Source of the DNA: Furfurilactobacillus milii
Lineage (GTDB): Bacteria; Bacillota; Bacilli; Lactobacillales; Lactobacillaceae
NCBI RefSeq assembly: GCF_009863985.1
Contig: NZ_WEZT01000005.1
Location: 196,165-232,005, forward strand
Reading direction: 5' to 3'
Length of the DNA: 35,841 nucleotides
The translations under genes were made by a program, and so were the position numbers. Below are positions 25,564 through 33,465 of the stretch, in pieces (the stretch's first letter is position 1; every line of letters begins with the position of its first letter). A model generated the notes under the pieces. That model saw only the letters and a program-made list of their open reading frames with translations, was not told the origin of the DNA and ran no database searches.

Positions 25564-27186
25564 TTACTTAAGTTCAACATTTTGGTAGTTGTAGTTAACC
25601 CCGGCGCTACTGTAAACCAAATCGCGAATATTGCTACGTTGAAGCGTACCGCCAACTGATGAGCCCCAGAAAAGCGGCACAATACCAACATCCTTGGTCA
25701 GCGTGCGTTGGGCATTTAAGAGGTCTTGATAACGGGCATTACTGTTTAAGGCGTCTTGACCAGCAGCTAAATCCATGTCGTGATCAAACGCTGTACTCGT
25801 CCATTTTGCGCTAATTTGTTTATTTTGACTTTGAAAAAGAGATAAGAAAGTTGTTGGGTCATTAAAGTCACCATTCCAAGTTAAAATCGTGGCATCATAC
25901 TTACCCGAAGTAATGTCACTTAACTGCGCTTTTAACGGAACTGTTTGGACATTAACCGTTACGTGAGGCAGTTTTTGCCATTGAGATTGAAGATATTCTG
26001 CCAGCTGTTTGCCGTTGCTTTGATCATTCGCTAATAGCGTGATGTTCAGGTTCTTTTTGCCACTTTCCTTAAGACCAGTTGCCATGAGTTGTTTTGCATG
26101 TGCCATATCATACTTAGTCACTGCGGGTACCGCTGCCTCGCTCGCAAAGTCCTTATGAGTTGATGGATTAGTAACCAGTTTTGCTGGTGTAAAACCAGTT
26201 GCAGGAGTAGAACCGTCTTGTAACGTATTCCGCGTTAGTTGTTGACGGTTAATCGCATTCGACAAGGCTTGGCGCACAGATTGATTTTGTAGTGGTGACT
26301 TTTTTGTTTGATTAAGTCCGACAAAGCCTGAGGCCGCGCCACTGCGATATTTATAATCAGCTTCCTGCTTTTCATTAGCGACTTGTGTGCCAGACAGTCT
26401 GACAAGGTCGGCTTTGCCTGTCTTATACAGGTTCAATGCCGTGCTTGGGTCTTTGACAACCGTAAAGTGGATACTGTTTAAATGCACAGTACGTTTAGCC
26501 CAGTAAGCACCATTGCGTTTAAGTGTCCACGTATTATTGGTACCATGCCAGCCAGTTACTTTAAAAGCGCCGTTGTAAACTTGATGTTGAGCGGTTAGGC
26601 CGTATTGCTTACCATATTTTGTGACAACTCGATGATCTTGAGGGAGAAACTGTGGCATTGTTAATAGTTGCCTGAAATAAGGAATCGGTTTATCAAGAGT
26701 AACCAACAAGTGGTAGCGTGATGTCGCGTGAACGCCTAAGCTTTGAACTGGGGCCGAGCCTTTTTGAATCTTATCAGCATTGTGCACGCCAGAAAACAGG
26801 TAAGCGTACTGGGAAGCAGTTTTTGGATCATTGGTTCGCTGCCATGCTTGCACGAAATCCCTTGCCGTTACAACATCACCATTTGACCAATGCGTATTGT
26901 GCCGGAGTGTAAAGTTCCATTGAAGGCCGTTTTTCGAAACGGTTGTGTGTGTCGCAAGTGCCTGTGTCGGTGTGCTGTTGGTCGTTTTGTAAAGACCAGT
27001 CATAGTGTTGGCCAATGCGGTGTGAGAAGTGCTGTCCGTGGCCTTTGATGGATCCAAAGTAATCATTTCAGTGGGTGAAACGACTGTCATGGTTTTCTTA
27101 CTCGTGGTATTACGATGGCAAGCTGCTAAACTCGTGACCGTTAATAATGAACTAATAATTAATGCAAATTTTGTAAAGCGTTTCAT
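25564..27186 (-). CDS. Peptide ABC transporter substrate-binding lipoprotein (OppA-like)
   Basis: A 540-residue extracellular lipoprotein of the SBP_bac_5 family that captures oligopeptides for uptake. The N-terminus has a short basic part, a hydrophobic core and the lipobox LAAC, so Cys23 is the lipid-modified residue. The family pattern LTLRHNTHWSNGDVVTARDFVQAWQR is clearly seen as FTLRHNTHWSNGDVV near 93-107. No oppBCDF genes are in the window, so it is an orphan binding protein that must use a transporter encoded elsewhere. The GGGAAG ribosome binding site suits ATG 27186. It is preceded by a long leader with terminator (see 27187-27477), so it is probably attenuated, perhaps by amino acid supply. 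Confidence 0.9.
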   Translation of the reverse strand: MKRFTKFALIISSLLTVTSLAACHRNTTSKKTMTVVSPTEMITLDPSKATDSTSHTALANTMTGLYKTTNSTPTQALATHTTVSKNGLQWNFTLRHNTHWSNGDVVTARDFVQAWQRTNDPKTASQYAYLFSGVHNADKIQKGSAPVQSLGVHATSRYHLLVTLDKPIPYFRQLLTMPQFLPQDHRVVTKYGKQYGLTAQHQVYNGAFKVTGWHGTNNTWTLKRNGAYWAKRTVHLNSIHFTVVKDPSTALNLYKTGKADLVRLSGTQVANEKQEADYKYRSGAASGFVGLNQTKKSPLQNQSVRQALSNAINRQQLTRNTLQDGSTPATGFTPAKLVTNPSTHKDFASEAAVPAVTKYDMAHAKQLMATGLKESGKKNLNITLLANDQSNGKQLAEYLQSQWQKLPHVTVNVQTVPLKAQLSDITSGKYDATILTWNGDFNDPTTFLSLFQSQNKQISAKWTSTAFDHDMDLAAGQDALNSNARYQDLLNAQRTLTKDVGIVPLFWGSSVGGTLQRSNIRDLVYSSAGVNYNYQNVELK

Positions 27187-27477
27187 GAATGTCTTCCCCT
27201 ATGAAAGTTTTAATTGACCAAGTAAAAAAAGACAGCCCACGCGGACTGTCTTTGGTCAAAAAAAACACCAAGTCCGCGGTTTGATACCCATGCAGACTTG
27301 ATGTCAAAAGTACATCAATGAATAAGCCGGCACAGATACAATTTGAGTATCACACTCAGATTGCATCCGTGTTAACGGCGGTTACGCAACCTGATTACCA
27401 GCTTTGCCAAGTATTGAGTTGTTGTGCGCAACGGTTCATGACGAACTTCCTTTCACTTAAACTGTCTTTTTTAACTG
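27187..27477 (-). promoter_or_regulatory. Structured leader with terminator upstream of oppA, possibly a divergent T-box
   Basis: About 290 nt of transcribed leader is predicted on the minus strand. It has a 7-bp hairpin (TTGATGT...ACATCAA) and then a segment reading GGGTATCAAACCGCGG, which is close to the T-box core GGGTGGNACCGCG but lacks the TGGN pairing site in its usual place. A terminator follows, and CCGCGGACT upstream can pair with AGTCCGCG inside the terminator arm, so two exclusive folds exist. This is a transcription attenuator; the T-box identity is unproven. Confidence 0.5.
27222..27253 (-). terminator. Leader terminator of oppA
   Basis: On the minus strand, AAAGACAGTCC and GGGCTGTCTTT form an 11-bp stem with one G-T pair and loop GCGT, followed by a T7 run, about 40 nt before the oppA start. 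Confidence 0.8.
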
Positions 27478-27483
27478 CTAACT

Positions 27484-27513
27484 ACGATACAGAATTTAAG
27501 ATAATCTTGTCAA
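27484..27513 (-). promoter_or_regulatory. Predicted promoter of the oppA leader
   Basis: On the minus strand a perfect TTGACA (27513-27508) and TATCGT (27489-27484) with an 18-bp spacer. Transcription would start near 27477. Confidence 0.6.
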
Positions 27514-27630
27514 GTACGTTTGCTAAATGATTTTCTCTAAAAACGATTTAAAATAAGCAGAAAAGCTAATTTGACGGGCACTTTTATGGTAAATTGAAAG
27601 GCATAAAATGTTTTTACTAAGGGGATAATC

Positions 27631-28179
27631 ATGTTTACACATCAAATCGATGCTCACTTAGCCTTAAAATTATTAAACACTGAAGATGCCGAAGATTTAA
27701 TCACCTATATCGCGGAAGACCGCCAGGAACTTAGAAAGTGGATGACGTGGGCAGATAAAATGCAATCCGTTGAGGATGAACAAAACTTTATTCAGTATGC
27801 CCGCGGTCGTTTTGCTGACAACCAAATGTTGCCATTGACAATCGTCATGGATGGCAAGCCGATCGGCAGTTTGGATCTACATGAAATCGATAACGTTAAC
27901 CGGCATGCGTCGATTGGCTACTGGCTAAGTTCTCAGTATCAAGGACAAGGCATTATGACCCGGTCCGTGGAACGTTTACTGACAATTGGGTTTGATGAAT
28001 TCAACTTACATAAAATCATCTTAACTGCAGATGTGAATAACAAGGCTAGCCAAGCCGTTGCTGAGCGACTAGGCCTTCATCAAGAGGGAACGATGCGCGA
28101 TCAGGAAATCATCAATGGTCATTTTTGTAGTCTTGTTCAGTACGCAATGTTGGAAGATGAGTGGGCGAATGAAAATTAA
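27631..28179 (+). CDS. GNAT N-acetyltransferase, RimL/RimJ-like
   Basis: A 182-residue acetyltransferase that would use acetyl-CoA to acetylate an amine, in the subgroup annotated as ribosomal-protein-serine N-acetyltransferase. The acetyl-CoA loop is SSQYQGQGIMTRSV (about 112-125); IGYWL precedes it and ILTADVNNKASQAVAERLGL follows, as is typical. The real substrate cannot be read. AAGGGG lies about 6 nt before the ATG. It is a monocistronic gene next to a MITE and divergent from the oppA leader. Confidence 0.85.
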   Translation: MFTHQIDAHLALKLLNTEDAEDLITYIAEDRQELRKWMTWADKMQSVEDEQNFIQYARGRFADNQMLPLTIVMDGKPIGSLDLHEIDNVNRHASIGYWLSSQYQGQGIMTRSVERLLTIGFDEFNLHKIILTADVNNKASQAVAERLGLHQEGTMRDQEIINGHFCSLVQYAMLEDEWANEN

Positions 28180-28556
28180 AGTTAAGGGTGTTTAGTGGCT
28201 TTTTAACTTCTTGAGGTCAGTTTATTCAGTAATCCTTTAGTGAATTTTGTGATAAGGTAGATTGTAAAATTAATCCGAACGCTGTTCGGACAAAAAAGAT
28301 CAGCTTCCTTTAAAATGGTGTTTACCACAAACCCATCTTTTAGGAGCTATCAGAGACCACTTAAAATACTTGACTGGCAAACACCTTATCAGATCATGCT
28401 GACAAATTTGTCCAAAAATTCGGATTAAATTTGCAATCTACCATAAAGAAACATAAATGCTTTAATAGGGCTGTTCAAGGCGGTTTTTATTGAGTACAAT
28501 AGTTTTAGAAAATCTTAATGATTCTAGTTTGCGATAAATGTTTAGGAGTGAGCCCC
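28180..28556. other. Intergenic region before the Ig-like protein gene
   Basis: Half is the MITE at 28256-28442. Behind it lie a possible promoter (TACAAT at 28495-28500, weak -35 near 28472) and the AGGAGTGA ribosome binding site of the next gene. No other gene is supported. Confidence 0.65.
28256..28442 (+). mobile_element. 187-bp internally deleted IS30-family element (MITE-like)
   Basis: Terminal repeats begin GGTAGATTGTAAAATTAATC at 28256 and end with the reverse complement of GGTAGATTGCAAATTTAATC at 28442. ATAA at 28252-28255 and 28443-28446 is a 4-bp target duplication. The right part (28345-28428) encodes SYQRPLKILDWQTPYQIMLT plus seven residues and a stop within the right repeat, which is an IS30-type transposase C-terminus. 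The left part keeps a ribosome binding site (TAGGAG), and the rest of the transposase is deleted. A 7-bp inverted repeat TCCGAAC-GCT-GTTCGGA lies at 28274-28290. Confidence 0.85.
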
Positions 28557-29774
28557 ATGATTGAACCACATCGAAAAACAACTGAACAAAAGGATTCACA
28601 GGCACAAAATCAGTTACGTGTGATTACCAATCAGGCCACTGTCATTGCACAAGACCAAACGACCTATGTTGGTGGACCTCACTACGGTAAGACAAGTTTT
28701 GTTAAGGCTGTATACGACGCTACAGGTCAGGCCGTTGATCCAGCAAAAGTTCAAGTTGACCTCACCAACGTCGACTGGGACCAACCGGCCGATTACCGAA
28801 TTAATTTGCAGTATACCAATCCTGGAAAAACGGTATCTGCAACTGCACATTTACATATTTTTGCGTTGGATGGCCGCGACGTTACTATTCATGCCGGCGA
28901 GCCAATACCTGACAAAACTGCTTTTATAAAACGACTGGTGGATCCAGGTCACATGGCTAAGGCGACCCAGAATGTCAAAATTAAGTTTGACGACGGTGAG
29001 CCTAACATTATGGCAGACAACAGTTATGGGTTAATGCTGACATATACCGTTAATGGTGTCACCGCGGGGGCGCATCAAGTACTCCATATTTTAGAAAATA
29101 TGGTCAACGTTAACACGGCCAACCAAACGACTTATGTGAACGGTCCACGTACTAATCCTGACCGTTTCGTTCAACACCTTTATGATGCGGATGGTAATGC
29201 CATTGATATTGAAAAGGCGATTGTGGACATGTCAAAGGTCAACTGGCAGAAAGCTGGCCGGTATCCGGTTACTGTTCGTTACACGGATCATGGTAAAAAT
29301 GTGTTTGTAACGGCCTACGAAAATGTCTTTTCACTATCTGCTCATAATCAGATTATTGTTGCTGGTGATGGTGACCCAATTCCTGCTCGTTATGTGGCAG
29401 ATGCGAAGGACCAGTATAACCGTGATCGGTCTCGTTGGACGGCCATGAGTTATGACGATCCAACGGCCAATCATAAATTGCCAGGAACGTATAACGTTAC
29501 GCTGAGCTTTGAAGTCAATGGTTCCACGGCTACGGTGCACCCAACGTTACAGGTTCTGCCCGAGATTTTGCGACCACAGGGTAGTGCAGATAATTTAACG
29601 ATTCACATGCAGAGTCAATCAGCTCGTGAAAATACATCTGCTGCCTCACAAGCAGCCGGTATTCGTCACGGATTACGACACATGACGACTGGTTCACGGG
29701 TAGCTAATAATGCCGCCAAGGAAGCTGAAAAGAAAACGCGTGGCTTCTGGGCCCGTTTGTTCGGCCGCAAATAA
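28557..29774 (+). CDS. Repeat protein with four Ig-like modules in an ABAB pattern, no signal peptide
   Basis: A 405-residue protein of unknown function. Four modules of about 75-80 residues alternate. Type A (26-104 and 181-260) shares NQxTxYVxGP, FV...YDAxGxAxD, a V-N/D-W strand, YTxxGKxVxxTA and an xFxL end. Type B (about 105-178 and 262-335) shares an xGxPIP start and a xxYxxxLTYxVNGxTA strand. The folds look like bacterial Ig/MBG-type surface domains, yet residues 1-25 are hydrophilic, so there is no signal peptide, and no LPxTG or other anchor is present. The C-terminus is basic and aromatic (KKTRGFWARLFGRK) and could bind membrane or nucleic acid. ATG 28557 follows AGGAGTGA; the upstream ATG at 28518 does not add a hydrophobic segment. 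The function is unknown. Confidence 0.75.
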   Translation: MIEPHRKTTEQKDSQAQNQLRVITNQATVIAQDQTTYVGGPHYGKTSFVKAVYDATGQAVDPAKVQVDLTNVDWDQPADYRINLQYTNPGKTVSATAHLHIFALDGRDVTIHAGEPIPDKTAFIKRLVDPGHMAKATQNVKIKFDDGEPNIMADNSYGLMLTYTVNGVTAGAHQVLHILENMVNVNTANQTTYVNGPRTNPDRFVQHLYDADGNAIDIEKAIVDMSKVNWQKAGRYPVTVRYTDHGKNVFVTAYENVFSLSAHNQIIVAGDGDPIPARYVADAKDQYNRDRSRWTAMSYDDPTANHKLPGTYNVTLSFEVNGSTATVHPTLQVLPEILRPQGSADNLTIHMQSQSARENTSAASQAAGIRHGLRHMTTGSRVANNAAKEAEKKTRGFWARLFGRK

Positions 29775-29903
29775 AGTTCGCAGCAAAATGAAACATTTGA
29801 CCGTTTGTAAACTTTAAATAGCGTTTTTTTAAAATAATGGTTAGCATCGCATCGATTAGTTTAACCAACTGGTGGGGTGCTATTTGTGGTTTCATCAGTT
29901 GAG

Positions 29904-29932
29904 GTGACATTTGTCATATAATGTTGTGACAT
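29904..29932. promoter_or_regulatory. Operator-like repeats around the -10 of the ABC/two-component operon
   Basis: A palindrome TGACA-TT-TGTCA (29905-29916) touches TATAAT (29917-29922), and GTGACAT is repeated at 29904-29910 and 29926-29932, exactly 22 bp apart. No good -35 is present at 16-18 bp. This fits a promoter that depends on a dimeric activator, plausibly the LuxR-type regulator encoded at 32760. A hairpin ACTTCT...AGAAGT (29935-29959) follows in the leader. Confidence 0.5.
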
Positions 29933-30000
29933 GTACTTCTATTTTTCGACCCGAGAAGTGACTAAACTAAGCTCATCAAGTAAAAGAGATGGTGAGCAAT

Positions 30001-30915
30001 ATGTCGTCAATAATCGAATTAAAGAATGTCTCAAAAAAGTTCAAACAATTATCAGCAATTAGTAACGTTAATTTAAGCGTTGATGAAGGCGAAATCATTG
30101 GTTTAGTCGGAGAAAATGGTGCAGGGAAAACGACCTTAATTAACCTAATTTTGGGACTTCAAAAGCCTGATACCGGTCAGATTAAGGTTTTTGGCACGAA
30201 TCCAGGAACTACCGTTTGCCGTAATCAGATTGGGGCCATGCTCCAGGAAAATGTAAGCATTAAAAATTTACATGTTGATGAAAGTTTTCAGCTTGTTCGA
30301 AGCTTTTATACGCATCCGCTATCATTGGAAAAATTGTTAACATTGACCGGGTTACGCGAGTTCAGACGTCATAATATGAGTGCTTTGTCTGGTGGTCAGC
30401 GGCGGCAATTAGCATTTGGTATTGCACTGGCCGGGAATCCACGTGTCATCTTCCTCGATGAGCCAACAGTTGGATTGGACAGTATTGCAAGAAAACAATT
30501 TTGGCAGAGCATTGAGCAACTCAGACATCAAGGAAAGACACTTTTCGTTACTAGTCATTATTTGGAAGAAATCGAAGCTGTTGCAGAGCGACTACTAATT
30601 CTGCAACACGGCAAAATTAAGTTTGACGGTCCATTAGATGCACTGACGTCTTTATATAGTGGGGCAACAGCCACATTTGAATCGGAATTAGCTGTTAATT
30701 ACTTTAAGACATCTCCGTTGGTTCTTGAGGCTGAAAAACACGGCGATAAAATCACTTTAAAATTGAGTGATGGGGATCTCTGGCTACTTGAAAGCCAACA
30801 TTTTCTCGATAAAATCCATCGTTTATCGTTAATGCCTAATTCGTTAAACGAAATTTTTACTGATGTAACACAAACTGGAGGACGCAATCATGAATCAGCT
30901 ATGCACGCAAACTAA
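30001..30915 (+). CDS. ABC transporter ATP-binding protein
   Basis: A 304-residue ATPase of the ABC-2 export type. It has Walker A GENGAGKTT (37-45), Q-loop MLQENV near 80, signature LSGGQRRQ (129-136), Walker B VIFLDEP (149-155) and the switch His in TSHYLEE (186). The C-terminal ~90 residues form the extra domain common in exporters linked to two-component systems. ATG 30001 is preferred to ATG 29989 because GGTGAG lies just upstream. It overlaps the permease gene by 26 nt. The cargo is unknown; relatives export antibiotics, antimicrobial peptides or lipids. It resembles the first gene of the B. subtilis yvfRSTU-type operon. Confidence 0.92.
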   Translation: MSSIIELKNVSKKFKQLSAISNVNLSVDEGEIIGLVGENGAGKTTLINLILGLQKPDTGQIKVFGTNPGTTVCRNQIGAMLQENVSIKNLHVDESFQLVRSFYTHPLSLEKLLTLTGLREFRRHNMSALSGGQRRQLAFGIALAGNPRVIFLDEPTVGLDSIARKQFWQSIEQLRHQGKTLFVTSHYLEEIEAVAERLLILQHGKIKFDGPLDALTSLYSGATATFESELAVNYFKTSPLVLEAEKHGDKITLKLSDGDLWLLESQHFLDKIHRLSLMPNSLNEIFTDVTQTGGRNHESAMHAN

Positions 30916-31618
30916 GTACGCAATCAAACGAGAACTGCTTCGTAATCCCAGATTTTTTCTTTTTAATCTCGCAATGCCAGCGTTTTTTTATATTTTGTTT
31001 ACCAAAATTCTTGTTCAGGGAAGTGCGAGTGAAAAACAACAATTTAACTTAAATTATATGGATAGCATGATTTTTTCAGTTTCGGCTTTTTTAGCGGAAG
31101 ATCGCCAAGAAAACATGCCAACTTTATTGGCCATTACACCAGCAAAACAACTATATTATTATGTAGGACTGATGCTGACGATGACAGTGATGAACATGCT
31201 ATCGGCATCTGTAATTCTTACTATCGCGACTATTATTAATGGTGTTCATTTGACACTAAGTTCACTACTTTTAATAGTCGGATTATCCGCGCTAGGCGGG
31301 TTACCATTAATGCTGATTGGCGTCCTTGTTGCTAAATCAGGAAGACCATCATCGGTCAATAGTTTATGCAACCTGATTGTCTTTCCAATGGCAATTATCA
31401 GCGGTCTGTGGTGGCCTATCGGGCTATTGCCACATTGGATGCAACAAATTGGTAAGCTCATGCCCACATATGCAGTTAATTCTTTGTTGAATGTGGTCAC
31501 TAAGCAAATGCACTTTAATTGGTCCTTTATCGTCAGTTTGGCAGGGTGGACCGGGGCGTTACTGATCATCATATGGCTGTTATCGAGGGCCAAAAACGAC
31601 AGGAGTATTCAAGCATGA
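30890..31618 (+). CDS. ABC-2 type transporter permease
   Basis: A 242-residue membrane protein with about six hydrophobic segments: the first near 21-37 and the later ones near 90-118, 120-145, 160-185 and 215-235. It follows the ABC-2 plan, with FLAEDRQENMPTLLAITPAKQ as the cytoplasmic part before the second helix pair. The region from residue 50 to 65 is shorter than in many relatives, so the second helix is poorly defined. GGAGG precedes ATG 30890. It ends in a 4-base overlap (ATGA) with the kinase gene. Confidence 0.88.
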   Translation: MNQLCTQTKYAIKRELLRNPRFFLFNLAMPAFFYILFTKILVQGSASEKQQFNLNYMDSMIFSVSAFLAEDRQENMPTLLAITPAKQLYYYVGLMLTMTVMNMLSASVILTIATIINGVHLTLSSLLLIVGLSALGGLPLMLIGVLVAKSGRPSSVNSLCNLIVFPMAIISGLWWPIGLLPHWMQQIGKLMPTYAVNSLLNVVTKQMHFNWSFIVSLAGWTGALLIIIWLLSRAKNDRSIQA

Positions 31619-32763
31619 CCTTTTTACGGCGTTATATTTTGTTTCCATCTAGATTTGGGTTTTACCCTTATTTTTGGTTGATTTTTCTAAGCTATCCAAT
31701 TGCAATTGGTTTCGCAGAGACCGGAATTCGGCGGGTACTTACGTTATTTTTTCTAGCAATTTTCTTTTTGTGTTATCGAAACAGCTACGAAATCACCAAA
31801 TTATTGCCATGGTCAATCGCGGGCCAGTTAATTGTGTGCGTGTATATGATGTTAGTGGAAAACTACATGGCACTATTCATTTTCATTGCGTGGGTAGTTG
31901 GTTCCTTACCATTCACGAAACGAGTTCGTTGGCGCTATTTAACGGCTTATTATGGCACTTTCACGGCTTCGGTGATTGCTGCAGTTACGAAACTTGTCGC
32001 GGTGACGCCGCATTTTCAACTCACTGATCGGCTTGATTTACTTGTCCTGCTAGCATTTGCCTATGGTTCACCAATTGCAGCAATGTCAGTGATGAGAACT
32101 GCTGACAAATCGCGTGCAATCCAGCAAACTAATGAACGCTTGGAAAACGTCATTCGACAGAATGAGCGGAATCGAATTGCTCAAGATTTACATGATACTT
32201 TAGGGCAGTCATTTTCAATGATCACCATTAAGACAGAATTGGCAAGAAAATTACTCAAGGTCGCGCCTGAAAAGGTTGATGAGCAGCTTAACGATGTTGA
32301 AAATGCCTCACGAGATAACTTGCAACTTGTTCGTTCAATCGTCGACGATTTGCGACAGTTGAACATTGCTGAAGTCATTATTAATCAAAATCGCAATTTG
32401 CAAGATGCCAATGTTACACTTTTGACTATTAACGAATCAATTAGTAATACTTGGCCGCGTCAAATACAAATTACTTTAGGTGCTGTTATTCAAGAAGCAA
32501 TCACAAATATTATTCGTCATGCGCATGCTGATCATTGCTGGCTGACGTTTGGACAGCAGGCAAATTTGTTAACAATTTCAATTCGTGATAACGGAAAAGG
32601 CATCCATAAACCGCGTGAAAATAGTTCAGGTATAAGCGGTATGGCCAAACGAATGGAAACTATTAATGGAACCCTGGATGTTGCTTCTTCATCTGAAGGG
32701 ACAACCTTGACCATTTCCTGTCCCAAACCTAAGACAAATAAGGAAAAGGAGCTTCAATCATGA
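31615..32763 (+). CDS. Sensor histidine kinase, NarL/DesK-type (HisKA_3)
   Basis: A 382-residue membrane sensor. Residues 14-160 contain about five to six hydrophobic helices with almost no extracellular loop, so it senses within or near the membrane. The phospho-accepting His is H193 in IAQDLHDTLGQSF. The HATPase domain has the N-box QEAITNIIRHAHA (N298) and G-box RDNGKGI (D325-G328). It resembles the DesK, LiaS and YvfT groups. The start is ATG 31615, overlapping the permease stop, with AGGAG (31601-31605). It overlaps the regulator gene by four bases. It probably detects the exporter's substrate or membrane stress. Confidence 0.93.
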   Translation: MTFLRRYILFPSRFGFYPYFWLIFLSYPIAIGFAETGIRRVLTLFFLAIFFLCYRNSYEITKLLPWSIAGQLIVCVYMMLVENYMALFIFIAWVVGSLPFTKRVRWRYLTAYYGTFTASVIAAVTKLVAVTPHFQLTDRLDLLVLLAFAYGSPIAAMSVMRTADKSRAIQQTNERLENVIRQNERNRIAQDLHDTLGQSFSMITIKTELARKLLKVAPEKVDEQLNDVENASRDNLQLVRSIVDDLRQLNIAEVIINQNRNLQDANVTLLTINESISNTWPRQIQITLGAVIQEAITNIIRHAHADHCWLTFGQQANLLTISIRDNGKGIHKPRENSSGISGMAKRMETINGTLDVASSSEGTTLTISCPKPKTNKEKELQS

Positions 32764-33365
32764 TTCATCTATATCTGGCAGAAGACCAAGGTATGTTGAA
32801 TACAGCGTTAACCACCATTTTGAATCTTGAACCTGACATAACAGTGGTCGGATCAGCGACGGATGGTCAAACTGCGCTAAATGAAATTCGCCTTAAACAT
32901 CCTGATATCGCGATTCTTGACATCGAAATGCCTAAACTTAGTGGTTTAGACGTGGCAGATCGGTTAAAGAATGATCAAAGTACCACTAAATCGCTCATTT
33001 TAACAACGTTTGCCCAGCCAGCTTATTTTAAACGTGCATTAGCTGCTGATGTAGCCGGTTATTTGCTTAAAGACAGTCCTAGCGATGACTTAGTGGAAAG
33101 CATTCACAAAATCATGGCTGGTCAAATCATTTATGCGCCAGAGCTGGTTCACGGAATGTATAATGCTTCGCAGAATCCGCTAACTAAACGAGAATTGGAA
33201 GTGCTTAGTGCTGCTCAAGACGGTGCTTCGACGGTTGAAATCGCCAGGATTGTGTCCTTGTCCCCAGGAACTGTTCGTAATTATATGTCCGCCGTTCTAA
33301 GCAAAATGGGCGCGCATAATCGATTAGACGCTATTAATATCGCCAAGAAAAACAAGTGGTTGTGA
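32760..33365 (+). CDS. Response regulator, LuxR/NarL family
   Basis: A 201-residue regulator. The receiver domain has acidic residues E8-D9, the phospho-acceptor D54 in AILDIEMP and Lys104 in YLLKDSP. The output helix-turn-helix is LTKRELEVLSAAQDGAS...SLSPGTVRNYMSAVLSKMGAHNR. With the kinase it forms a pair like DesR/DesK or YvfU/YvfT. It is the last gene of the operon and probably regulates the operon's own promoter near 29904-29932. Confidence 0.94.
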   Translation: MIHLYLAEDQGMLNTALTTILNLEPDITVVGSATDGQTALNEIRLKHPDIAILDIEMPKLSGLDVADRLKNDQSTTKSLILTTFAQPAYFKRALAADVAGYLLKDSPSDDLVESIHKIMAGQIIYAPELVHGMYNASQNPLTKRELEVLSAAQDGASTVEIARIVSLSPGTVRNYMSAVLSKMGAHNRLDAINIAKKNKWL

Positions 33366-33384
33366 ACAATCAAAAATGGGAAGA

Positions 33385-33440
33385 AAAAGCATCCAGGTAA
33401 TTTACTTGATCTAAATGATAGTAATCAACTGGATGCTTTT
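33385..33440. terminator. Bidirectional terminator between the regulator and the GH3 gene
   Basis: Perfect 12-bp arms AAAAGCATCCAG (33385-33396) and CTGGATGCTTTT (33429-33440), with smaller pairing inside the 32-base loop (TTACT...AGTAA). It serves both convergent genes. Confidence 0.85.
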
Positions 33441-33465
33441 AAATTTGGTTTTATTGATTGAGAAT

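Noticed and set aside
27187-27477. A firm T-box call for the oppA leader
   Set aside because: The TGGN acceptor-pairing bulge and a clear AGTA/specifier loop are not found; I keep it only as a possibility.
28274-28290. TCCGAAC-GCT-GTTCGGA as a LexA box
   Set aside because: The spacing between half-sites is one base short of the consensus, and the palindrome is part of the IS terminus.
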